The notes under the pieces: generated by a model | Seen by the model: the letters and a program-made list of their open reading frames with translations, nothing else | The model's database searches: none | Told to the model about the DNA's origin: nothing | Assembly (NCBI GenBank): GCA_963709875.1 | Contig: CAVPYB010000014.1 | Location: 310,001 to 374,000, forward strand | Direction of reading: 5' to 3' | From: JAQBDA01 sp963709875 | Lineage (GTDB): Bacteria > Chloroflexota > Anaerolineae > Anaerolineales > UBA4823 | DNA: 64,000 bases | Position numbers and translations under genes: made by a program | Shown: piece after piece, positions 32,658-41,963 of the stretch | Numbering within the stretch: position 1 is the first letter of the stretch | Layout of the letters: the number at the start of each line of letters is the position of its first letter

Positions 32658-33185
32658 TTAGTGCTGATGGCCGTTTTTCTTTGGGCAGAAGTGCCCTTCC
32701 GGTTCCTCTGGCTGCCCGCACTGTGGGCATATCGGCCGGCCGCGTGAGGCGAGCTCGACCCCCCAATAGCACATTGCCCGCAGCTGCTGGCGGCTGCACC
32801 AGAAGCGTACCACGCTGGCTTCTTCGGGGTCCTCATCTTCTGCTTGCATCTCACGCACGATCAGGACCACCAGGTCACCGTCGGAATCGTACCCCAGACC
32901 CAGCTCACCGGCGCGAAAGAGCGGGTCTACCGGTGGGTGGATGTGCATCTTATCTTCATCATAATCGCCAGGAGCATCTGCCAGATCAGGGTAGCGGGCA
33001 GCCAGCTCAGCCAGGAACTGCTCCACCCCCACCGCCAGAGACTGGATTTGAAGCTTTTCCACTATGATGGTTACAGTGCGTTCACCCTGCCAACCCTGGA
33101 TATAAAAGACGCGTTTCCCCGGCTGGCCGATGGCATCGGTCGTAATATGGTTGATTGGGCGCAGATCGATTTCAGTTGCGGGCAT
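32658..33185 (-). CDS. DUF3090 family protein
   Basis: A 175-residue protein. FYIQGWQGERTVTIIVEKLQ, FRAGELGLGYDSDGDLVVLIVRE and FWCSRQQLRAMCYWGVE are the DUF3090 blocks. The C-terminus has CPQCGQPEEPEGHFCPKKNG, a Cys-x2-Cys plus His-Cys set that would bind zinc. It lies between the SCO1664-family and phosphatase genes on the same strand. Function unknown; the three families co-occur in Actinobacteria and Chloroflexi. Confidence 0.9.
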   Translation of the reverse strand: MPATEIDLRPINHITTDAIGQPGKRVFYIQGWQGERTVTIIVEKLQIQSLAVGVEQFLAELAARYPDLADAPGDYDEDKMHIHPPVDPLFRAGELGLGYDSDGDLVVLIVREMQAEDEDPEEASVVRFWCSRQQLRAMCYWGVELASRGRPICPQCGQPEEPEGHFCPKKNGHQH

Positions 33186-33247
33186 CCTGGGCTCCAGGTG
33201 ATCGGTCCAGAGGTCTATGGACCGAGTTCAGGCGTAGTATACCAGAA

Positions 33248-33865
33248 TCAACTCTTTGGGAAGTTAAAAGATAGATCAAAGTTCAGGTTGATAAGATGGC
33301 TGGAAGATTCGCCGATAAACAGGGCTGTAATGGAGGCGGGTGAGACCATCAGCCGTTGGAAATGATCCAATGGCAGACCGATATAGTACGCGGTCGCCAG
33401 CTTGATTGGATCGGCGTGCGAGACGCAAGCGACCAGATCCTTGGCATCGTGCGCGGAGCAGATCGCCTCCAGCTCCCGGCACATACGATGCTGGGTTTCG
33501 GCGAACGACTCTCCGTCTGGAAAACGGAATAGGGAGGGCGCATTCTGGACACTGCGCCAGACTTTGAGCCGCCGCACGCTTTTCAGTGTCCTTCCGGTCC
33601 ATTCTCCGATATCGGTTTCCGCCAGCCCCTCCCGGACCAGGATTTCCTGGCCCAAGGCGGTGGCGATTGGCGCGGCGGTCTCCATCGCCCTCTCCAGCGG
33701 GCTGCTGTAGATGGCTTTGACCGGCGCGTCTGCCAGCTTATCTGCCAGCACCTGCGCTTGCTGCTGCCCGGTCTCATTCAGGTGCACACCGGGCAGCCTG
33801 CCGGCCATACGTGCTTTCTTTACATAATCGTTCTCGCCATGACGGATCAATAAAATAACGGGCAT
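33248..33865 (-). CDS. histidine phosphatase family protein (MSMEG_4193-like)
   Basis: A 205-residue phosphoglycerate-mutase-fold phosphatase. The catalytic LIRHGEND is at the N-terminus, SSPLERAMETA gives the second Arg/Glu and VSHADPIKL the second His. It is the first gene of the minus-strand trio with DUF3090 and SCO1664-family genes and follows rarA by 16 bases. The substrate is unknown. Confidence 0.9.
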   Translation of the reverse strand: MPVILLIRHGENDYVKKARMAGRLPGVHLNETGQQQAQVLADKLADAPVKAIYSSPLERAMETAAPIATALGQEILVREGLAETDIGEWTGRTLKSVRRLKVWRSVQNAPSLFRFPDGESFAETQHRMCRELEAICSAHDAKDLVACVSHADPIKLATAYYIGLPLDHFQRLMVSPASITALFIGESSSHLINLNFDLSFNFPKS

Positions 33866-33881
33866 CTCTTGTGAATCACCT

Positions 33882-35295
33882 TTAAGCTGAGGGTTTGTGC
33901 TTATGCTTGATGTCTTTGATCGTCTCTTCGCTGAGATCGGGCAGGTCGGTGGTCTCTGTGATCTCCAGAGCCTGCCGCTGGGCCTTCCGCCAGCGCTCCA
34001 ACCGCTCCCTTACCAGGGCTTCATATCCCTGCTCGGAGGGCTGGTAGAAATAGGTGCCCAGCAGCGGTCGCGGCAGGTACTGCTGGGGCAGGAAGTGGTC
34101 CGGGTCTTCGTGCGGGTACTGGTATCCTTGCCCGTGACCCAGCGCTTTGGCGTCCCGGTTGGCGTCCTGCAGGTGCTGCGGGACGGCGGTGATGCCCTGC
34201 TGCTCGATGAGCTGGAAGGCTTTGAAGTATGACCCGGCGGTGTTGGATTTGGGCGCGGTAGACAGGTACAGGGTGGCCTCGACGATCGGGTAGATACCTT
34301 CCGGCAGCCCGATGTAGTCGAAGGCCTGCGCCGCCGCGCTGGCGACCACCAGCCCCAGCGGCTCTCCCAGCCCGATATCCTCGCCTGCCAGGATGATCAG
34401 GCGGCGCAGGATGAAGCGCGGGTCCTCGCCGGCGTAGAGCATCTTCGCCAGCCAGTACAGGGCTGCGTCCGGGTCCGAGCCACGCACCGACTTGATGAAG
34501 GCCGAGATGGTGTCGTAATGGGCATCGCCGTCTTTGTCGTACAGCACAGCCCGCCGCTGGATCGATTCCTGGGCAATCTCCAGGGTGATATGGGTATCGT
34601 CTTCAGAGCCGGGCGGCGTGCTCTCTACCGCCAGTTCGAGCGCGTTGAGGGCGTTGCGGGCATCTCCGCCGGCTACGCGGATCAGGTGCTGGATGGCATC
34701 TTCGTCGATTGTGACCTGGCGCTTCCCGTAGCCGCGTTCGTCGTCCTGCAAGGCGTTCTGCAGAATGCGGCGCACATCCTCGTCTTCTAGCGGGCGGAGC
34801 TGGAAGACGCTCGAGCGCGAGACCAGCGCGCCGATCACCTCGAAATACGGGTTTTCTGTGGTGGCGCCGATCAGGGTGAACGTGCCGTTTTCTACATGCG
34901 GCAGCAGGGCGTCCTGCTGGGCTTTGTTCCAGCGGTGCACCTCATCGACGAACAAGATCGTGCGCTTGTTGTACAGCCTGCGCCGCTCGATAGCTCCTTC
35001 GATGACCTCGCGCAGCTCGGCCTTGCCCGCCAGCACCGCTGATAGGGTCACGAAGTGGCATCTGGGTCTGGTTGGCGATGACCATCGCCAGGGTGGTCTT
35101 GCCGGTGCCGGGCGGACCCCACAGGATGATCGAGGAGAACAGCCGGTCGGCTTCGATCGCTCGGCGCAGCAGCTTGCCGGGACCGACGATCTCCTCCTGC
35201 CCGGCGAACTCCTCCAGCGTGCGCGGTCGCATGCGTGCTGCCAGTGGGGCTTCGCTCTTCATCCGTTGCTGCATGGTGTGGGTGAAGAGATCCAA
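33882..35295 (-). CDS. rarA: replication-associated recombination protein A (RarA/MgsA AAA+ ATPase), frameshifted
   Basis: A clamp-loader-like AAA+ ATPase that acts at stalled replication forks. Walker A is LWGPPGTGKTTLA and Walker B is ILFVDEVHRWNKAQQD. TLIGATTENPYFEV is sensor 1, and the C-terminal AEDIGLGEP and the YKYPHE-like YQYPHEDPDHF segment are specific to RarA. The frame breaks near 35060; removing one base gives a continuous ANQTQCHFVTLSAVLAG. About 470 residues in total. It is probably a sequencing indel. It is followed by the histidine phosphatase and preceded closely by the HepT-like gene. Confidence 0.88.
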
Positions 35296-35655
35296 TCAAG
35301 AAGTCCCTTCGATAAATTGGTCGATTGCTATCTTAATCTGGCTTTGCAAAGGTGGCAAATCTTGTGCGATGATCTGCCATACAATTTCCTGGTTGATCCC
35401 AAAATAGTGGTGTGTCAGGCGATCTCGAGTTCCTGCCATATCACGCCATGGGATATCTGGGTGGCTCAATCGTAGTTCATCTGAGAGGTGTTTGGTTGCT
35501 TCGCCGATTACTTCGAGGTTTCGTACTACCGCATCTTGCGTTTTGTAGTCTTTTAGATATACTTCCCAGGTCAATCCCTCTATGTAATCAAGTATACGCT
35601 GAATTGCGTCCTCATTATCGCGTAGAGAATCAAGTTCGCGGGAGGTTTTAGACAT
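35296..35655 (-). CDS. hepT: HepT-like toxin (type VII toxin-antitoxin)
   Basis: A helical protein of about 119 residues with R77-DRLT-H82-H-Y84, the RX4HXY motif of HEPN/HepT proteins. Known HepT toxins are RNases that are neutralised when the MntA partner AMPylates the Tyr. The start at 35655 overlaps the mntA stop by eight bases (an ATG at 35658 is also possible), as usual for this pair. Its stop abuts the rarA start, so it may share a transcript with rarA. Confidence 0.88.
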   Translation of the reverse strand: MSKTSRELDSLRDNEDAIQRILDYIEGLTWEVYLKDYKTQDAVVRNLEVIGEATKHLSDELRLSHPDIPWRDMAGTRDRLTHHYFGINQEIVWQIIAQDLPPLQSQIKIAIDQFIEGTS

Positions 35656-35968
35656 CAATTAGCAACTCCTGAATCTCCTTGGCTATATGCATCCGTCGGG
35701 GGTCGGTCATGCCTAACTCGAGAGTCGTCGTGGTGATCAAATCCACATTCCGTCCAAGTTTTTCTTCAAGATAGTCTGCTAAATGGATAAAGGAAAATCC
35801 GAGTGGTTTTTTCAGCGATACCACAATATCAATATCGCTTGCCTCATCGACATTATCGTAGGCATATGACCCAAATAAAGCAAGGTGTTCTACGCCGAAC
35901 CGTTCACGCAGGTAAGGCATTTCCTTTTTGATAATGTGTACAACAGAAGTGCGACTCTGGGATTTCAT
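35648..35968 (-). CDS. mntA: MntA-like nucleotidyltransferase antitoxin
   Basis: A 106-residue minimal nucleotidyltransferase. G33-S34, ten residues, then D45-I-D47 gives the GSX10DXD motif of MNT proteins, which AMPylate HepT. I start at the ATG at 35968, after AGGACAGGTAGT; the frame extends to 36028 without good evidence. A TATAAT at about 36000-36005 could be the promoter. The gene overlaps hepT, the standard order for this pair. Confidence 0.87.
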   Translation of the reverse strand: MKSQSRTSVVHIIKKEMPYLRERFGVEHLALFGSYAYDNVDEASDIDIVVSLKKPLGFSFIHLADYLEEKLGRNVDLITTTTLELGMTDPRRMHIAKEIQELLIDV

Positions 35969-36176
35969 ACTACCTGTCCTAGATTTATTTCTTAAATAGA
36001 TTATAACGCCGGGGACAGACAAGGGCAAGTAAAGTTTGTAAGTACAATTGCGATTAGCTGAAAGTTATTTCCCAAACCCTGTTGCTCTATCAGCGAATGG
36101 CATGCATACGACGAGACATTCGCATGTGAACCGTTAACCTAGAACGCATCATCACGGTGATAAAATTCAGCAGTCT

Positions 36177-36959
36177 ATGACCTTACCGGAATACGAATAC
36201 AAAGGATTAATGGCCCAAGCCTGGGACCTGCTGCGCGGTGACACCTCGCAGTGGGAAGACCGCACCTTCTACCTGGAAGCCATCCGTAATTTTGGCCAGC
36301 CTGTGCTGGATGTCGGCTGCGGCACCGGTCGACTGCTGCTGGATTTCCTGGACCAGGGGATCGACATCGATGGCGTCGACAACTCGCCCGAGATGCTGGC
36401 GCTGTGCAAGCAGAAAGCCGCTGGCGTGGGGTTAAGTCCTATGCTCTACCAGCAATATATGGAGACACTTGACCTGCCGCGCAGCTACCGCACGATTCTG
36501 ATCCCCTCCAGCTCGCTGCAGCTTTTAATCGACCCGCTGATGGTGCGACGGGCGATGGCGCGCTTCTATGCTCATCTCATGCCGGGAGGCTTGCTGGTCT
36601 CACCTTTCATGACACTATGGAAAGAAGGAGACCCGCTGGACTCGGAATGGGATGTATCAGAGGCTCGCCCTCAGGACGGCGCCCTCGTCCGCCGGGTAGC
36701 GCTCTCCCGCTATGAGCCGGAGACAGAGTGCGAGCACACCGAAGACCTGTACCAGGTCATCCTGGGTGGGGTGGTGGTTGAGGAGGAGCTGCACCGTCGC
36801 TCGCCAGCCACGCGCTCGTATACTCAGCAGCAGGCGCTGGCGCTGCTCGAAGAGGCTGGTTTCAGGGATGTCTCTGTATACAGCCGGTTCAGCTTCGACC
36901 CCGTCAAGCCTGAGGACAGCTTGTTTTCGCTGGTCGGGCGGCGTCCCGGGGATCGTTAG
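36177..36959 (+). CDS. class I SAM-dependent methyltransferase
   Basis: A 260-residue methyltransferase. The SAM-binding motif VLDVGCGTGRLLLDFL is near residue 43, followed by the acidic end IDGVDNSPEML, and LMPGGLLVSPFMTLW later. Substrate unknown. It lies about 150 bases from the mntA side and is followed after seven bases by the LysE-family gene, so the two may be co-transcribed. The spacer 36029-36176 holds no gene. Confidence 0.88.
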   Translation: MTLPEYEYKGLMAQAWDLLRGDTSQWEDRTFYLEAIRNFGQPVLDVGCGTGRLLLDFLDQGIDIDGVDNSPEMLALCKQKAAGVGLSPMLYQQYMETLDLPRSYRTILIPSSSLQLLIDPLMVRRAMARFYAHLMPGGLLVSPFMTLWKEGDPLDSEWDVSEARPQDGALVRRVALSRYEPETECEHTEDLYQVILGGVVVEEELHRRSPATRSYTQQQALALLEEAGFRDVSVYSRFSFDPVKPEDSLFSLVGRRPGDR

Positions 36960-36966
36960 GAGGTAT

Positions 36967-37601
36967 ATGGATACCAGCCTGTTCTTACGCGGCCTTGTGA
37001 TCGGCTTTTCCATCGCCGCGCCGGTGGGACCGATCGGTGTGCTGTGCATCCGCCGCACGCTGGCATACGGGCGGGCTGCTGGTTTGGTCTCCGGGTTGGG
37101 GGCAGCCAGCGCCAATTCTGTTTACGGTGCTGTTGCAGCTTTCGGGCTGAGCTTCATCGCCGGATTCCTGATCGGCTACCAGGACGTGCTGAGGGTCGTC
37201 GGCGGGCTGTATCTGTTCTACCTGGGCTACCGCACGTTGACCAGCATACCCCAGAGTGAGGATAGCGAGTTAAGAAAGAGAGTCTGGTCAGCGCATACGT
37301 GTCAACCTTCTTCCTGACCCTGACCAACCCGATGACGATTCTGGCATTCGCAGCCGTCTTCACCGGTCTGGGACTGGTTACGGAGAGCAACGACACACTC
37401 TCGGCCCTATTGATCGTGGCAGGCGTGTTCCTCGGCTCCGGGCTGTGGTGGTTCATCCTGAGCGCAGGTGTGGGATTACTTGGCCAAAAAATGCGACCGG
37501 ACCTGCTGCTGTGGGTCAACCGGATATCTGGGGTGGTGATTATGGTCTTCGGTTTAGCTGCACTTTACCCCGTGATTGCTGAGAGAATAGCAGCCCTTTA
37601 A
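36967..37601 (+). CDS. LysE family translocator, frameshifted
   Basis: An amino-acid exporter of the LysE/RhtB family, about 211 residues. GFSIAAPVGPIGVLCIRRTL is the signature first helix, GVAASNSVYG-like GLGAASANSVYG follows, and FFLTLTNPMTILAFAAVF is the central conserved helix in the second frame. The frame breaks near 37275-37285, by the AAA run. AGGAGG lies before the ATG at 36967. Probably an intact gene with a sequencing indel. Its end overlaps the convergent Hsp70 gene by a few bases. Confidence 0.85.
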
Positions 37602-38939
37602 TTGCCGCCGGCGTGGAGTGCCAACCCGGCGACCACGCTGCTGAATGTGTTCGAGGCGACCACTTTTTCAGATCCGAAGATCTGCCCCAGCATAGCAATG
37701 AACAGGGGGATATTGGACGAACCGCCGGTTCGCACTACGGCTTCGATCTCATCCGGTTCCAGCCCTGAAGCTGTTATTGTATCCAGCAGCACTCTCACGA
37801 TTTCCCCGCGCTGCTCGTCGATATCTGCCTCGAACTGTGCCCGTGTGTACAGCTCCCACAGGTCGATATCCTGATTCTGCAGCTCGATGGTTGCGGTTCC
37901 GTGCTCCGACAAGGCGATCTTAGCCGCCTCGACCTGGTTGTAGAACGAGAAGGCCAGGTCGTTGAAGATCAATGCTTTCAGCGCGCTCAGCCTGGCTGGG
38001 GCGATGCCGTTCTGTATGGCAGTCTCAAGCTGTTGGCGGACAAGCGGCGTGCTCATATCGGGCAGTGCGACCCAATCCGGCACAGCCTGGATCAGCTCGA
38101 GCAGCTCGGGCTGGTGGTGCACTTCTCCCTGACCGAAATGCCTCAGCATGCGCTTCTGGATAATTGTCCGGTCAAAGTCGCTGCCGGCGATGCCGATCCC
38201 GCCACTGGCATACACACGGCGTCCGGCGGAGTCCCCCAGGCGCATGATGGCGATGTCCAGCGTGCCGCCGCCGAAATCGAAGATCAGGGCATTCTGTGGT
38301 CGGTCCAGAAGTCTTTTCGTAGTATAGAGCCGCGGCGACCGGCTCGAGTTCGAACTCCACCTTGCGGAAGCCTGCCTGGAGCGCGGCCTGTCGCAGCGTC
38401 TCTTCTGCCTGCCGGTCTACCAGCGGGTCGTCCGCAAATTTCACCGGTCTGCCCAGGGTTGCCCCGCTGACCGGTTCCCCCAACAGAGTTTCGGCGCGTT
38501 TTCTCAGCTCCAGCAGATACGCCCCGATCAGGTCGGTCACTTCGTAATAGCGGTCGAAGACCTGCGTGCCCGCATAGCCGGTAGGACCGCCGGGTTCTCG
38601 CAGCGTGGTTTTTAGGTACTGAAGCAACCGGCCCGGCTTGAGCTCATCCACGTAGACATATACATCCCGGACATAGTACATCTCAGCGCCGCGATATTCG
38701 AGCTCCCCGGCCAGTTTCTTCACATAGCGGCGCAGGCGGTTGACGTTATGGCGGTAGTACAGCTCGATGGCTTCCTGCCCGATGGTGAAACGGTGGCTGC
38801 GATCGATATACAGGATCGATTTCACCACCTCAGGCAGCAGGTTTTTCCCGTCGATGGGAAGCAGCTTCACTTGCCCGCCATTGCTGATTGCCACGCCGGA
38901 ATTGGATGTTCCGAAGTCCAGACCGATATTCAAACCCAC
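37598..38939 (-). CDS. Hsp70 family protein (YegD type), frameshifted
   Basis: About 447 residues, the length of E. coli YegD rather than DnaK: an ASKHA ATPase without the full substrate-binding domain. NIGLDFGTSNSGVAIS is phosphate 1, FELEPVAAALYYEK lies in the middle, and IFDFGGGTLDIAIMRL is phosphate 2 once the shift near 38312 is corrected. EAVVRTGGSSNIPLFIAML is the adenosine motif. The start is a GTG at 38939 with GAGGA upstream. It follows the GyrA-CTD-like gene by 18 bases, so both are likely in one transcript. Confidence 0.87.
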
Positions 38940-38957
38940 TCAGTCCTCACAGGCAGC

Positions 38958-40163
38958 CTACATCTCACCAACCGGGTCCGGCACTCGGGTGAAAGCCAGC
39001 AGCTCGCCTTCCACAGGGATGGTCCCGTTGGCAAACAATTCTGCCATGGAGTGCAGGATAACGCGCCCATCCGCGTGCAGGGCCGCACCCCAGTCATTTT
39101 GGCCGAATGCAGCCGCACCGACCACACGCACGCCTTGCTCGCGGCGAGATTTTGAGATCATGGACGACCCGCTGCTGTTGGCAGGGCTGCTGACCTCGAA
39201 GCTGGATTCTGTCCGGTGGACCAGCTTCCCGGTCTGGGTGGCGATCAGCACCGATTGCTGGGGGTAGATCAGGAACCCTGAGACAAGGTGATCGTTTTTC
39301 CTCAATCGCATCGCCACCTCAATAGAGTGCGATACCTGACCGGCTTCGATGCGCAGCAGATATCCCATGCGGCTGACCAGGATAAGCTGGTCCTCATTTC
39401 CACATAGTACGACATTTAGCGTCTGGTCAGCCGGTAGATTCACACCTGAGCCGATGTACTGGTTTGCCAGGATCGATTCGATCATCGCGGCGCCAATTTT
39501 CTTGGCGTAACCCTTGCGGCTGACCTGGATAATCGAATCGATCAGCGGCAGCCGGGCGATCGGCACCAGGCATGCCAGCTGTTCGAGACCGCGCGGTTCG
39601 TCCGGTATGTGTACCTGGTCGAAGTCAACCAGCCCATCCGCTGTCTGAAGAATTATTTCCTCAACTGGAAGCGCCGCCACCCTTCCCAAAGTAAAGACCA
39701 GCAGCAGCTCGTCGGACTTGTGCAGAGCCAGCATCCCGGGTGGTTCTTGCCTGCCAGTAAAATCAGCCTGGATACGGGCAATCTCATCGCCGCTTTCCAT
39801 CTCCTCCAGGTTCAGAGGCAGGCGGAGTATATGCCCTCTTTGGTCATATACCAGTAAGTTGGTTATCCTGGCTTTTGGGGATGCTCCGCTCTGTTCAGGA
39901 TCTCCTGCTTCGTCCGGCAGGGTTATCTCACCGCCGAGCCTGCGTTTGAGTAAGTCGAGTTGGTATTCCAGGTGAGAAATACGGCGCTCGTACTCTTCCA
40001 CCCGTTCACCGGACACCAGGGCGATGTTCTCGTTGTGCAGCTCTTCGTTGCGCTGCACCAGATATCGCAGCCGGTTGGCGAGATGCTGGATGATCATGGA
40101 GGCAGATGCGGGTCGCTCTGCAGCTTCTTTGATCCATTCGTCGATCTTTTCTGGGGTGATCAT
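38958..40163 (-). CDS. free-standing GyrA C-terminal-domain-like beta-pinwheel protein with coiled coil
   Basis: A 401-residue protein without the catalytic breakage-reunion domain of gyrase. Residues 25-85 form a predicted coiled coil (NRLRYLVQRNEELHNEN and EYERRISHLEYQLDLLKRR). The rest shows repeated blades like those of the GyrA/ParC C-terminal domain, for example IIQVSRKGYAKKI, LILVSRMGYLLRI and SVLIATQTGKLVHRT. It may bind or wrap DNA. I see no classical GyrA box. It is co-directional with the YegD-type Hsp70. Confidence 0.72.
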   Translation of the reverse strand: MITPEKIDEWIKEAAERPASASMIIQHLANRLRYLVQRNEELHNENIALVSGERVEEYERRISHLEYQLDLLKRRLGGEITLPDEAGDPEQSGASPKARITNLLVYDQRGHILRLPLNLEEMESGDEIARIQADFTGRQEPPGMLALHKSDELLLVFTLGRVAALPVEEIILQTADGLVDFDQVHIPDEPRGLEQLACLVPIARLPLIDSIIQVSRKGYAKKIGAAMIESILANQYIGSGVNLPADQTLNVVLCGNEDQLILVSRMGYLLRIEAGQVSHSIEVAMRLRKNDHLVSGFLIYPQQSVLIATQTGKLVHRTESSFEVSSPANSSGSSMISKSRREQGVRVVGAAAFGQNDWGAALHADGRVILHSMAELFANGTIPVEGELLAFTRVPDPVGEM

Positions 40164-40333
40164 GGTTCAGGTCTGCTGCCTCACTGTCTGGGTGCGTCGG
40201 GTACGGGAATGGTGTAAGGGATGCCAAAAATTGTTCCGGTGCTCGGGTGGTAAGATTATAACGCTAACCCAAATTGATCGTATCTGACTGAAGGTCGATC
40301 GATAACCTAGATAAATATAAGGTATCCACGCTG

Positions 40334-40882
40334 ATGAAAACCGCACTCCTATTGATTGATATCCAGAACGACTATTTTCCCGGTGGAAAAATGGAACTGG
40401 TTGGCAGCTTTGAGGCCAGCCGGCAGGCTGGAGAGCTCCTGGAGTATTTTCGCCAGACTCACCAACCGGTGGTCTTTATCCAGCATATCGCTGCCCGGAG
40501 CGGGGCATCATTCTTCCAACCGGGGACGATCGGGGTCGAGATCCATTCGTCGATCCTGCCGCAGGAAGGCGAAACCGTGATCCAAAAGCACTTCCCAAAC
40601 AGTTTCCGTGAGACGCATTTAATGGGTTACTTGCAGGGCAGCGGTATAAGCCGGCTGCTGGTCTGCGGCATGATGACCCATATGTGTGTCGATGCCACGG
40701 TGAGAGCTGCTGCCGATCTGGGTTTTGAGTGCCTTATCGCCGGGGACGCCTGCGCCACCCGGGATCTCCAGTATGAGGGGCAGCAGGTGCCTGCGGATTT
40801 CGTCCACCGGTCCTTTCTGGCGGCATTGGACGGCACATACGGGAAGGTGATCCATGCCCGGGATGCTGCCATCCACCTGTAA
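40334..40882 (+). CDS. isochorismatase-family cysteine hydrolase
   Basis: A 182-residue hydrolase. The catalytic Asp is in LLIDIQNDYFPGG, a Lys in VIQKHFPNSF and the Cys-containing region in CGMMTHMCVDATVRAA, which gives the Asp-Lys-Cys triad. Family members hydrolyse isochorismate, nicotinamide or other amides and ethers. The local context does not identify the substrate. It is divergent from the GyrA-CTD-like gene. Confidence 0.91.
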   Translation: MKTALLLIDIQNDYFPGGKMELVGSFEASRQAGELLEYFRQTHQPVVFIQHIAARSGASFFQPGTIGVEIHSSILPQEGETVIQKHFPNSFRETHLMGYLQGSGISRLLVCGMMTHMCVDATVRAAADLGFECLIAGDACATRDLQYEGQQVPADFVHRSFLAALDGTYGKVIHARDAAIHL

Positions 40883-40985
40883 GTGATATCGCAAAGAGGT
40901 TCGGCGAGGTAGACTTAGGGTGTCTTCTGCTCTCCCCGCAACAGCATAAGACTAAAATAACAATTCTATAAATAGGAGATTTTAA

Positions 40986-41210
40986 ATGAAAAGGAGTATC
41001 GTTATCGCCGGCTTGATGGCGTTCAAACGGGGGGATGTGGCTTCTCTGCTGGTGATTATCTGGGCAGTCGTTGGAATCGCTGTCATGCACGCCGGCACTC
41101 CCAGCGTGGCAGCCGCGGCATGGGTCGCATCAGGAGCTGTGGCGATCTTGCTGGTTGCGGGTGTTATTGTTCACCGCAGGCGGAGCCCTGCGCTGGCTCC
41201 CGCAGGCTGA
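40986..41210 (+). CDS. small two-helix membrane protein
   Basis: A 74-residue protein with two hydrophobic segments, about residues 20-36 (ASLLVIIWAVVGIAVMH) and 42-62 (AAAWVASGAVAILLVAGVIV), ending in a basic RRRSPALAPAG tail. AGGAG lies seven bases before the ATG. It is followed by a strong hairpin terminator. Unknown function, and no family recognised. Confidence 0.62.
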   Translation: MKRSIVIAGLMAFKRGDVASLLVIIWAVVGIAVMHAGTPSVAAAAWVASGAVAILLVAGVIVHRRRSPALAPAG

Positions 41211-41224
41211 TTGTTGTCATAATC

Positions 41225-41250
41225 AGGACCACCTCGATCGAGGTGGTCCT
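41225..41250. terminator. bidirectional hairpin terminator between the small membrane protein and bfr
   Basis: AGGACCACCTC (41225-41235) and GAGGTGGTCCT (41240-41250) form a perfect 11-bp stem over a GATC loop, followed by TGTCTT. It lies between two convergent genes and could serve both. Confidence 0.85.
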
Positions 41251-41296
41251 TGTCTTACCCTAAAAATTCCGTACTCAGAATACCGTTTATTCGCCC

Positions 41297-41764
41297 TTAT
41301 CCGAGCTGCTCGGTAAGGTAGTTCTGGATGCCCATCTGGCTGATCTGGTCGAGCTGAGCCTCGAGCCAGTCCAGGTGCCCTTCTTCGTCTTTGAGGATGG
41401 CTTCGAGCATTTCCCGTGTGCCGTTGTCACCGACTTCGACTGCCAGGCGGATACCTTCATTGTATGCCTTGACGGCGTCTGTCTCCGCGGCCAGGTCACC
41501 CTGAAGCTGCGCGGTCACGTCTTTGCCGATGGTGATCTTCTTGTATTGGTTGACAACTGGCGTGCCCTCCAGAAAGATGATCCGAGCAATGTGCATCTCT
41601 GCATGCTTCATCTCCATGATAGCCCGCTGTTCGGTGATCTGGTGCAGCTTCTCGTATCCCCAATTGGCGCACATCTCTGAATGCACCATATACTGGTTGA
41701 TAGCCGTCAGCTCGTCTGACAGCAGATCGTTTATACTTGCGATGACTTTCTCATTGCCTTTCAT
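41297..41764 (-). CDS. bfr: bacterioferritin
   Basis: A 155-residue iron-storage protein that forms 24-mers. All ferroxidase ligands are found at E. coli numbering: E18, E51, H54, E94, E127 and H130. The haem ligand M52 is present (EMKHAE), so haem binding is expected. The C-terminus DWLEAQLDQISQMGIQNYL is typical. GGAG precedes the ATG. It converges on the small membrane protein gene. Confidence 0.96.
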   Translation of the reverse strand: MKGNEKVIASINDLLSDELTAINQYMVHSEMCANWGYEKLHQITEQRAIMEMKHAEMHIARIIFLEGTPVVNQYKKITIGKDVTAQLQGDLAAETDAVKAYNEGIRLAVEVGDNGTREMLEAILKDEEGHLDWLEAQLDQISQMGIQNYLTEQLG

Positions 41765-41963
41765 TGATACTTCTCCTTGTTTCGATTTTGTCCCGGACTC
41801 CCCCCAGAGCCGTGGATATAGATATTATATGCTTGCTGCATTGATTGTACCTCAGGATCAGTGTCTGTGATCTTTTTCCCAAACCAATCCGGCAGGCATA
41901 GGTTCGCAAGCATAATCCACTGTTTTTCTGTATAATGGGTATGACCAGCGATTGACTGCTGGG

